Assembly: GCF_003343245.1 (NCBI RefSeq)
Contig: NZ_CP024901.1
Span: forward strand, 2,046,001 to 2,110,000
From: Photorhabdus laumondii subsp. laumondii
Lineage (GTDB): Bacteria; Pseudomonadota; Gammaproteobacteria; Enterobacterales; Enterobacteriaceae
DNA: 64,000 nt
Direction: 5' to 3'
Positions within the stretch are counted from its first letter, which is position 1. Each line of letters opens with the position of its first letter. Below the pieces are notes generated by a model. It ran no database searches. It was not told the DNA's origin and saw only the letters and a list, made by a program, of their open reading frames with translations. Of this stretch, positions 56,497 through 64,000 are shown one piece after another. A program made the position numbers and the translations under genes.

Positions 56497-57795
56497 TTAG
56501 TGAATGTGGCTTTGTGCAAGAATTAATTGTTCTACGTGACGGGATATTGCTGCTAATGCATCATGTCTTGCGTAATCTTTTTGGACAATTTGCGCACGTT
56601 GTTTAAACAAGTCTGTACTCAGCATATTTTCCACTGTTTGCTTAAGTTGAGATTCAGTGGGATGTGCTGTATCCAGATTAGTACCGCATCCAGCCCATAC
56701 AACACGAAACGCTGCTTCCTGCTTGCCTTCTCCTGCATCGGCAATAAGTAATGGTGTTCCGTGGCTGAGAGCGTAATTGATGGTTCCGTAGCCCCCGTTG
56801 GATATCAGCAATGAAGCTTTCGGCAGCCAGTGCTCAAATGAAATAAATTCTTCGACACGCGCGTTTTCAGGTAGATCTTTACTCAGTGTTTCTACCGATC
56901 TGCCACCGGTGGTTGCCAATATACGTACCGGTAATGTAGCCAGTGCACGCAATGTGGGGAAAATCAACTGATTTAAATCGGCATTGGAAATAGTACCCTG
57001 AGTAACTATAACCAATGGACGTGGATCATCTTCTTCCCATAATTGAGGTGATGTTGTTGTCGGTACAGGGTTGGGAAGTGGTCCAATAAAATGGACTGTA
57101 TCAGGCAATCCTTCTCGTGGATATTCAAATGCCAGAGTTGAGAGTTGCAAAAAGCGATCAGCACCAAAGATGACTTCATCGTTGAAAAGTCTGGTTAATG
57201 CGGAGCCTCCTGACTGGACTAATGAATTATTGAAGCTATCCTGCACTTCGGCTATGAGTTGTTGGTCGGCTTTATCGACGAGCTGTTCATGTGTTAATTC
57301 AGGTGGTAATACCGCAGGTGGGATACGTGGTCCCCAGAAAATGGAATCTTTCGAAGAGTAAGCCAGAGGTGTTATGCCAATGACTATGACTGGAAGACGA
57401 TGGGTTTTTTCTTCTTGCAACAGAGGTAATATGCCATAAAAGCAATTTTCGGCTATCAGTAATTCCGCTTGTTGTTCACGAATAATTTGTCGCAGTTGAT
57501 GGTCGAGAAATGGGATTGGGGCGGAGAAGAAATTCTTGAATGCGAGTGCCATTTGTACATTTCCCGGAGGAAGTTGAGCACGGTCGGGAAAATGCTGTTC
57601 TAAATGGCGGTAGTCAAAATCTACCTGTTCATCAAAAGGGACAAATTGTGCATTTAAAGCTTCTACCTGTTGGCGAAATAATGCACCGGTGAATACGGTT
57701 ACCTGATGTCCTTGTGCTATCAGTGATTGAGCGATCTTTAACATTGGATAGACATGTCCAGGGGTTGCGAGCGCTGCAATGATGATACGTGCCAT
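56497..57795 (-). CDS. MGT-type UDP-glycosyltransferase, copy 2
   Basis: A 432-aa paralogue of the 53.98-kb gene. N-terminal MARIIIAALATPGHVYPMLK and C-terminal LISNGGYGTINYALSHGTPL...GEGKQEAAFRV are nearly the same. Differences cluster in acceptor-domain residues about 175-215 and 300-320 and in the last residues (AQSHIH). The 5' region (TTAGCTCCT, ATAAATTCATTA) is also shared with copy 1, so the duplicated unit included the promoter. Confidence 0.88.
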   Translation of the reverse strand: MARIIIAALATPGHVYPMLKIAQSLIAQGHQVTVFTGALFRQQVEALNAQFVPFDEQVDFDYRHLEQHFPDRAQLPPGNVQMALAFKNFFSAPIPFLDHQLRQIIREQQAELLIAENCFYGILPLLQEEKTHRLPVIVIGITPLAYSSKDSIFWGPRIPPAVLPPELTHEQLVDKADQQLIAEVQDSFNNSLVQSGGSALTRLFNDEVIFGADRFLQLSTLAFEYPREGLPDTVHFIGPLPNPVPTTTSPQLWEEDDPRPLVIVTQGTISNADLNQLIFPTLRALATLPVRILATTGGRSVETLSKDLPENARVEEFISFEHWLPKASLLISNGGYGTINYALSHGTPLLIADAGEGKQEAAFRVVWAGCGTNLDTAHPTESQLKQTVENMLSTDLFKQRAQIVQKDYARHDALAAISRHVEQLILAQSHIH

Positions 57796-57960
57796 GACTT
57801 ATTCCTTTCTGTGTTTTGGTTGAGTTGCTTTAGCTCCTAATTAGAGTGTAATCATTTTATGACAGTAGACATAAATTCATTATCGTAATAGTTAATTCAT
57901 TATTGCAATAATCAATATGATTGATTTTTTGGTGAAGTTATGAAAAGGGTCCATTAATTT

Positions 57961-57997
57961 CCTCCCCTTAGGCCATGTTAGTGCCAACATGGGGAGG
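57961..57997 (-). terminator. Hairpin after the third glycosyltransferase remnant
   Basis: Stem CCTCCCC / GGGGAGG with a nested CCATGTT / AACATGG stem. It corresponds to the hairpins after copies 1 and 2. Confidence 0.65.
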
Positions 57998-58016
57998 ATG
58001 ATAACGGAATCAGGAT

Positions 58017-58082
58017 TTAGATAACGCCTCTTTGTTGAAAAATTAATTGTTCTACATGGTTAGATATTTCTGCTAACGCGTC
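58017..58082 (-). pseudogene. 3' remnant of a third glycosyltransferase copy
   Basis: Twenty-two in-frame codons giving DALAEISNHVEQLIFQQRGVI, matching the C-termini of the two intact copies (DALAAISRHVEQLIL in copy 2). Homology starts abruptly at ATGACGC next to the end of ycbX, and the ycbX stop codon lies inside it. Confidence 0.85.
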
Positions 58083-59188
58083 ATATTATTAAGAATAAGG
58101 TTATTCTTTGGAATACAACAGCAGGCCAGAATGTGGCCATTTTCTTTAATTGCTGTGGCTTTTAAAGGAAAAACATCTCCTTTAATTAAAGCAATTTTAC
58201 AACATCCACATATGCCTGCCCGACATGAATAAGGGACTCTTATTCCTTGTTGTTCCAGTTGCTCTAAAATAGTTTGTTGATTGTTACCTGTAAAAGTTTG
58301 CCTGTTATATTCGATAATGACAGATTGCTCATTTGTTTTTGGTACATCAATATTCTCAGCTTTTTCACTGCTGCCATATTGACGTGGGTCTTTTTTAGCT
58401 AATACGGTGACATTATCTCCGATTCGAATAATACCACTGGAGCGAGCAATTAAATTCTGACCAAAATCGATATCACCATTCTCTGCTGTCCGGAATGATT
58501 GCAATGTTGTTAATGGTTCTCCGTTTGGATTTTTAATGCCTTTATCAATGCTGACCGTGGTCAGAATACAGCGGCTGCATGGTTTGGGTAAGTCAAAAAT
58601 AACATCCCCAATCTGAATTGATTGCCAGCTATCTTCCGCAAATGCTTCTGCGCCGGTAATGACAATATTTGGGCGAAATTGTTCTAATTTAATACTGGCT
58701 GGGCAACGTTGTTGTAATAAATGAAATGAGACTTCATTAATAAGCAGAAATGGATAACCATCCGCAAATGATAATGGAATTTCGGGGTGTTTTTTTACTC
58801 TGCGGGTTAATTCATGGCTTAACCAGCGTAATTGCACCGGAATGTCAAAGAAACTACTTAGCCATTGGTTAACAGTTTCTGGTGCAATGAGAGCCGTAAA
58901 ATGGTTGCCCCATACTTCCGTTGGTTGCTGTTCAGGCAGGAAATCACGATAAAGTACCGTGGCGTTTTCTCCGTTGGGCGCACGCAGATAAATACCATTA
59001 TTTAACATAGCTGGAGTAAATAACAGCATCTGAGGGTATTTACGGGCAGTAATAAAAGTTCCATCTGTCGTTGTGACCATAAAATTGCGATCAAATATGA
59101 GGCCACTTTCACTGACTAATGCATGGGAAAGTTGCAAACCACGCATAGATTTTACTGGGTGGGTATACAGGCGAGACAGCGTGATCAT
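58073..59188 (-). CDS. ycbX: MOSC and 2Fe-2S protein YcbX
   Basis: A 371-aa molybdenum-cofactor-dependent reductase that detoxifies N-hydroxylated base analogues in Escherichia. The MOSC domain spans about residues 1-265 with the conserved Cys in KPCSRCILT. The C-terminal ferredoxin domain has the plant-type cluster CRAGICGCCK with the last Cys in the ACCCIP block. Its last residues (MTR) and stop codon fall in the glycosyltransferase remnant, so the C-terminus may be altered by the rearrangement. Divergent from rlmKL. Confidence 0.93.
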   Translation of the reverse strand: MITLSRLYTHPVKSMRGLQLSHALVSESGLIFDRNFMVTTTDGTFITARKYPQMLLFTPAMLNNGIYLRAPNGENATVLYRDFLPEQQPTEVWGNHFTALIAPETVNQWLSSFFDIPVQLRWLSHELTRRVKKHPEIPLSFADGYPFLLINEVSFHLLQQRCPASIKLEQFRPNIVITGAEAFAEDSWQSIQIGDVIFDLPKPCSRCILTTVSIDKGIKNPNGEPLTTLQSFRTAENGDIDFGQNLIARSSGIIRIGDNVTVLAKKDPRQYGSSEKAENIDVPKTNEQSVIIEYNRQTFTGNNQQTILEQLEQQGIRVPYSCRAGICGCCKIALIKGDVFPLKATAIKENGHILACCCIPKNNLILNNMTR

Positions 59189-59290
59189 CCATTAATCTCC
59201 ACAAAACATTTTTCTGACATGCGCAACTTTATGACATGTCATCCGGATTGGCTATAATGCGTAACAATTTTCTTTTTGGTGATATGTCAT

Positions 59291-61408
59291 ATGAACTCTC
59301 TGTTTGCCAGCACGGCGCGTGGATTAGAAGAATTGTTGAAGAACGAACTGGAAATGCTGGGTGCGCAATCATGCAAGATTGTGCAAGGTGGAGTTCATTT
59401 TCAAGGTGATGGCAGAGTGATGTATAAAAGTCTGATGTGGAGTAGGCTGGCATCACGTATTTTGCTACCGCTAAATGAATTTAATGTTTATAGCGATTTA
59501 GATCTCTATCTTGGGGTTCAGTCTATTGATTGGAGCCAGGTTTTTTCTGTACATAGCACTTTCTCTGTGCATTTCAGTGGTACAAATGAAGAGATACGTA
59601 ACACGCAATATGGGGCGCTAAAAGTTAAAGACGCCATTGTCGATAGTTTTACTCGTAAGTTGGATCAACGCCCGAATGTGGCAAAGCAGCAGCCGGATGT
59701 TCGTATTAATGTTTTCCTAAATAAAGAGAAAGCCAGTGTTGCATTGGATTTGAGTGGTGATGGTTTGCATATCCGAGGTTATCGCGATCTTGCTGGTCAG
59801 GCTCCGCTGAAAGAAAATCTGGCTGCGGCGATTGTCCAACGTTCAGGTTGGCAGATAGGGACTCCAATGGTTGATCCCATGTGTGGTTCCGGCACATTGT
59901 TAATTGAAGCTGCAATGATGGCGGCTGATCGTGCTCCGGGTTTACATCGTGATCATTGGGGCTTTACTGCTTGGTTAAAACATGATGAAGCAATTTGGCG
60001 TGAGGTAATCACAGAAGCGCAGATCCGCTTTCGTAAAGGTCTTCAGGAGACAACTTGCCGTTTTGTTGGTTCTGATATTGATCGCAGAGTGCTGGATATG
60101 GCTCGGTCAAATGCTCGTCGAGCTGGGGTTGCGCAGTTGATCACTTTTCAGCAAGGTGATGCCAGTCGTCTGGAAAATCCATTACCAGAAGGCCCTGCTG
60201 GGACAGTATTAAGTAATCCACCTTATGGTGAGCGTTTGGAAAGTGAGCCGGCATTGATTGCACTGCACAGTTTGTTTGGGCGGATAATGAAAAGCCGTTT
60301 CCCTAGCTGGCGTCTGTCGCTATTCAGTGCGTCACCTGAATTGCTGAGTTGTCTGCAATTACGGGCTGAACGTGAGTTTAAAGCTAAAAATGGTCCACTG
60401 GATTGCGTACAGAAAAATTATCTGTTGTCGGATAAACCGCATTCATCAGAGGTGAATGTGGCGGAAGATTATGCCAACCGTCTGCGCAAAAATGAAAAGA
60501 AATTAGCTCACTGGGCAAAACAGCAAGGGATTGATTGTTATCGTCTGTATGATGCTGATTTGCCAGAATACAATGTGGCTGTTGACCGCTATGCGGATAA
60601 AGTAGTGATTCAGGAATATGCTCCGCCGAAAAGTGTTGATGCTAATAAAGCGCGTCAGCGTTTATTCGATGTTATCAGTGCAACGATGCAAGTTCTTGGA
60701 CTCTCATCAAATCAATTAGTACTTAAAACTCGTCAGCGTCAGAAAGGCAAAAGCCAGTATGAAAGAATGGCAGAAAAACAGGAATTCTTTCTGGTAAATG
60801 AGTATGACGCAAAATTCTGGGTCAATTTAACTGACTATTTGGACACTGGCTTGTTCCTTGATCACCGTATTGCCCGAAAAATGCTAGGTGAAATGAGTGA
60901 AGGGAAAGATTTTCTGAATCTGTTTGCCTATACCGGAGCAGCAACGGTACATGCTGGATTAGGCGGTGCGCGTTCAACAACGACGGTTGATATGTCTCGC
61001 ACTTATCTTGAATGGGCTGAACGGAACTTACAGGCTAATGAATTAACTGGGCGTCAGCATCGGCTGATTCAGGCAGATTGTCTCGCTTGGTTGGCACGGG
61101 CCAATGAACAGTTTGATTTGATTTTTATTGATCCGCCAACTTTTTCCAATTCTAAACGAATGGAAGATACATTTGATGTACAACGCGACCATATCATGTT
61201 GATGAGACAGCTTAAGCGCTTGTTGCGTCGTGGCGGAACGCTGATGTTCTCTAATAACAAACGTGGTTTTAAAATGGATTTTGCTGAGCTGGAAAAAGTT
61301 GGCTTGGTGGCAGAGGAAATCACCAGTAAAACCCAGTCGCAGGATTTTGCCCGCAATCGTCAGATTCACAACTGCTGGCTATTACGTCATGCTGGTGAGG
61401 AAAAATAA
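59291..61408 (+). CDS. rlmL: 23S rRNA methyltransferase RlmKL
   Basis: A 705-aa fused enzyme that methylates 23S rRNA G2445 (RlmL) and G2069 (RlmK). THUMP domain at about 45-155; RlmL SAM core with [14 protein letters not shown] and the catalytic NPPYGERL; RlmK half with [13 protein letters not shown] and DPPTFSNSK. The start [16 protein letters not shown] matches the family and is preceded by GTGATATGTCAT. uup starts 5 bp after the stop. Confidence 0.97.
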
Positions 61409-61413
61409 TTACT

Positions 61414-63324
61414 ATGTCATTGATCAATTTATCTGGTGCGTGGTTGTCGTTCAGTGATGCACCATTACTTGATAATGCAGAATTGCATATAGAAGAAAAT
61501 GAAAGGGTTTGTCTGGTTGGCCGTAACGGTGCTGGAAAATCTACTTTGTTACGGGTATTAGCAAAAGAGCAGCCGTTGGATGATGGTCAGGTTATTTACC
61601 AACAGGATCTGGTTGTCGCTCGCTTACAACAGGATCCTCCGCGTAATGTAGAAGGGACGGTTTTTGATTTTGTTGCCGAAGGTGTTCAGGAGCAGGCCGA
61701 ATATATTAAATCTTTTCATCTGGTCTCCCGCTTGGTGGAGCAGGAGCCAAATGAGAAAAACCTTAACCGCCTGGCAGAATTGCAGGAGGTACTGGATATC
61801 CGTGGATTATGGTCACTGGATAGTCGCATTAATGACGTATTGAAACAGCTCTCTTTACCTGCGGAAGCGAAGCTCTCTTCTCTTTCAGGTGGTTGGTTGC
61901 GTAAAGCAGCCTTGGGAAGGGCGCTGGTGAGTTCGCCAAAAATCTTGCTTCTTGATGAACCAACTAACCACTTGGATATTGATACGATTGAATGGCTGGA
62001 GAATTTCCTGAAAGATTTTCAGGGTAGCCTTGTTTTCATTTCTCATGACCGTTCATTTATTCACAATATGGCAACCCGTATTGTCGATTTGGATCGTGGT
62101 AAGTTAGTATCGTGGCCGGGTAATTACGATAAGTTTCTTGAAAGCAAAGAAGACGCGTTGCGTGTGGAAGAGATGCAAAATGCTGAATTTGATCGTAAGT
62201 TGGCTCAGGAAGAAGTGTGGATCCGTCAGGGGATTAAAGCGCGTCGTACTCGTAATGAAGGGCGTGTTAGGGCATTGAAGGCATTACGTATTGAGCGTTT
62301 ACAACGCCGTGAAGTAATGGGAACCGCTAAAATGCAGATGGGAGAAGCGAGTCGTTCCGGAAAAATTGTCTTTGAGTTGGAAAATGTTAACTATCAAATT
62401 GGTGAAAGGAAACTGGTCAATAATTTCAGTGCGCAAATTCAGCGTGGGGATAAGATTGCACTGGTAGGGCCAAATGGTTGTGGCAAAACCACTTTACTGA
62501 AACTGATGTTAGGTGAGCTGCAATCTGATAGTGGCCGTGTTCATTGTGGTACTAAACTAGAAATTGCTTATTTTGATCAGCATCGGATAGCACTTGATCC
62601 GGAAAGAACCGTAGTGGATAACCTGGCTGAAGGTAAACAGGAAGTGATGGTGAATGGTCGCCCTCGTCATGTTCTGGGTTATTTGCAGGATTTTCTGTTT
62701 CATCCAAAGCGGGCAATGACACCGGTTAAAGCGCTTTCTGGTGGTGAAAGGAACCGGTTGTTGCTGGCGCGTCTGTTCCTGAAACCCAGTAATCTGTTGG
62801 TACTTGATGAGCCAACCAACGATCTGGATGTGGAAACATTAGAGTTGCTGGAGGAGCTGGTAGAGAATTATACAGGTACTGTATTGCTGGTGAGTCATGA
62901 TCGTCAATTTGTTGATAACTCCGTGACAGAATGTTGGATTTTTGAAGGTAATGGTGCGATCAATAATTATGTTGGTGGTTATTACGATGCTCAGCAACAG
63001 CGCGAACAGGTTGTATCGTTGCGCCAGAAAAATGCGAAAAAACTTCAAACGGAAGTTAAAGTAGAAAAGATTCAGGAACCGCCAAAAAACTCTCGTAACA
63101 AAATGAGTTACCATTTATTACGAGAGTTAGAGCAATTACCATCATTGCTGGAGAAACTGGAAGAAGAGCTTGATCAGTTACAATCTCAAGTGAGTGCTCC
63201 TGAATTTTTTAATCAGCCTCATGTAATAACCCAAAAAATATTGACTGAACTGTCTCAAAAAGAGCAAGTATTAGAAGCGGCTTTTGATCGCTGGCAGGAA
63301 TTGGAAACATTGAAAAACAGTTAA
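61414..63324 (+). CDS. uup: ABC-F ATPase Uup
   Basis: A 636-aa soluble ABC-F protein with two ATPase modules and no membrane segments. First module: Walker A GRNGAGKST, signature LSGGWLRKAALG, Walker B LLLDEPTNHLD. Second: GPNGCGKTT, LSGGERNRLLL, LVLDEPTNDLD. A linker helix region lies between them and a coiled-coil C-terminus of about 75 residues binds DNA in Escherichia. It acts in ribosome/replication-linked processes. The order rlmKL-uup-pqiA is conserved. Confidence 0.97.
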   Translation: MSLINLSGAWLSFSDAPLLDNAELHIEENERVCLVGRNGAGKSTLLRVLAKEQPLDDGQVIYQQDLVVARLQQDPPRNVEGTVFDFVAEGVQEQAEYIKSFHLVSRLVEQEPNEKNLNRLAELQEVLDIRGLWSLDSRINDVLKQLSLPAEAKLSSLSGGWLRKAALGRALVSSPKILLLDEPTNHLDIDTIEWLENFLKDFQGSLVFISHDRSFIHNMATRIVDLDRGKLVSWPGNYDKFLESKEDALRVEEMQNAEFDRKLAQEEVWIRQGIKARRTRNEGRVRALKALRIERLQRREVMGTAKMQMGEASRSGKIVFELENVNYQIGERKLVNNFSAQIQRGDKIALVGPNGCGKTTLLKLMLGELQSDSGRVHCGTKLEIAYFDQHRIALDPERTVVDNLAEGKQEVMVNGRPRHVLGYLQDFLFHPKRAMTPVKALSGGERNRLLLARLFLKPSNLLVLDEPTNDLDVETLELLEELVENYTGTVLLVSHDRQFVDNSVTECWIFEGNGAINNYVGGYYDAQQQREQVVSLRQKNAKKLQTEVKVEKIQEPPKNSRNKMSYHLLRELEQLPSLLEKLEEELDQLQSQVSAPEFFNQPHVITQKILTELSQKEQVLEAAFDRWQELETLKNS

Positions 63325-63340
63325 TAGTTAACATAATTAG

Positions 63341-63378
63341 CAGAATCATACTGCGAAATTCTTCTGAGTATGATTCTG
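63341..63378 (+). promoter_or_regulatory. Perfect inverted repeat between uup and pqiA
   Basis: CAGAATCATACT / AGTATGATTCTG, 12-bp perfect arms, 14-nt loop, without a T-run. It could be an RNA hairpin or an operator ahead of pqiA. No SoxS box could be identified by eye. Confidence 0.55.
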
Positions 63379-63413
63379 TGGATATTCCCGATTTCCTTAA
63401 CAGGAGAAAGATC

Positions 63414-64000
63414 TTGTGTTCCGCTAACCATCATCATGAAATGGTATTGTGCCCTCAATGTGATTTGCTGGTGACATTGCCAGAATGGGTTCAGGGAACG
63501 AAGGCAATTTGTCCTCGTTGTAAGACGACATTAGTCACATGGTGGAAAGAACCAAAACATCAGCCAACAGGTTATGCAGTCAGTGCATTATTTATGCTGT
63601 TAATGGCTTGCCTGTTTCCGTTTATCAGCATGAGTGTGGCGGGAATTAGCAGTGAAATTACCTTATCTCAAATCCCTCAGGTGATGTTTAATGAAAATTA
63701 CGTCAGTGTGGGAACATTCTTTTTGCTCTGTGTTCAACTGGTGCCTGCGTTTTGTATGGTAGCGATTATTCTCTTGTGCCAGAGTGTTGTTATTTCTCAG
63801 AAGATAAAAGTCTGGTTGGCCAGAATGTTATTTCAGATGAAAAGCTGGTGTATGGTTGAAATCTTTCTGGCAGGGGTGTTAGTCAGCTTTGTTAAGTTAA
63901 TGGCTTATGGTGATATTGGGTTAGGTTTAAGTTTTTTGCCATATTGTCTGTTCTGCCTTCTCCAGGTGAGAGCATTTCAATGTTTGGATCGCCACTGGTT
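63414..64000 (+). CDS. pqiA: PqiA, lipid transport membrane protein (cut by window end)
   Basis: The first 195 codons of PqiA, inner-membrane partner of the PqiB MCE protein in intermembrane lipid transport. It begins with a TTG codon seven bases after AGGAG. The N-terminus carries a zinc-type pair of CxxC motifs (LCPQCDLLV and ICPRCKTTL), then the first membrane helix (YAVSALFMLLMACLFPFIS) and FFLLCVQLVPAFCMVAIILL. AEIFL-type region is VEIFLAGVLVSFVKLMAYG. The gene continues past the window. Confidence 0.93.
   Translation, partial: MCSANHHHEMVLCPQCDLLVTLPEWVQGTKAICPRCKTTLVTWWKEPKHQPTGYAVSALFMLLMACLFPFISMSVAGISSEITLSQIPQVMFNENYVSVGTFFLLCVQLVPAFCMVAIILLCQSVVISQKIKVWLARMLFQMKSWCMVEIFLAGVLVSFVKLMAYGDIGLGLSFLPYCLFCLLQVRAFQCLDRHW

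Overview
The window looks like chromosomal DNA of an entomopathogenic enterobacterium, most likely Photorhabdus (Morganellaceae). The evidence is a full Photorhabdus-virulence-cassette (PVC) type contractile injection system, three 127-bp ERIC elements, AT-rich intergenic DNA, and an enterobacterial core block (ldtD-mepK-ycbL-aspC-ompF-asnS-pncB-pepN-pyrD-zapC-ycbX-rlmKL-uup-pqiA) in nearly Escherichia order. Species assignment is inference.

Region 1 (1-19.3 kb, minus strand) holds pvc1 to pvc15 in canonical order: tube, three sheaths, second tube protein, small pvc6, LysM/hub-type protein, VgrG-like spike, gp25-like wedge, PAAR-like tip, two large baseplate proteins, tail fibre, tape-measure protein and AAA+ ATPase. 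The operon continues past base 1, where the cap gene and cargo genes would be expected. Its untranslated leader contains an ops-like element (TGCGGTAGC) beside a hairpin, suggesting control by an RfaH/AnfA1-type antiterminator. Oddities are a pvc9 with a partly deleted internal duplication of its gp25 domain, a hexanucleotide repeat in pvc12, and a fibre with adenovirus-shaft-like repeats and HxH motifs.

Region 2 (19.9-32.3 kb, plus strand) holds a secreted protein of unknown function ending in a Hint self-processing domain, then a ten-gene type IVb pilus operon in the order pilS, U, V, M, L(TcpQ-domain only), N, O, P, Q, R. This is a permutation of the plasmid R64 order: pilin, peptidase and minor pilin come first.

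Region 3 (32.9-35.2 kb) is a divergent pair of an FAD monooxygenase and a TetR regulator, with a palindromic operator candidate between them. It sits where the mukB side of ldtD would be expected from Escherichia synteny.

Region 4 (35.4-53.6 kb) is the core block. It contains an IS1634/IS4-type element cut into the L,D-transpeptidase gene ldtD with a 6-bp target duplication, a fragment of a VOC-family gene, two tandem OmpF-type porins each preceded by an OmpR-box-like sequence, and ERIC elements after ycbL, after pepN and in front of zapC.

Region 5 (53.6-58.1 kb) is an accessory island between zapC and ycbX. It has a 9-copy heptanucleotide repeat, two paralogous MGT-type glycosyltransferases and the 3' remnant of a third, similar hairpins after each, and an IS982-type element between the two intact copies.

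Region 6 (58.1-64 kb) resumes the core with ycbX, rlmKL, uup and a pqiA gene cut by the window end.
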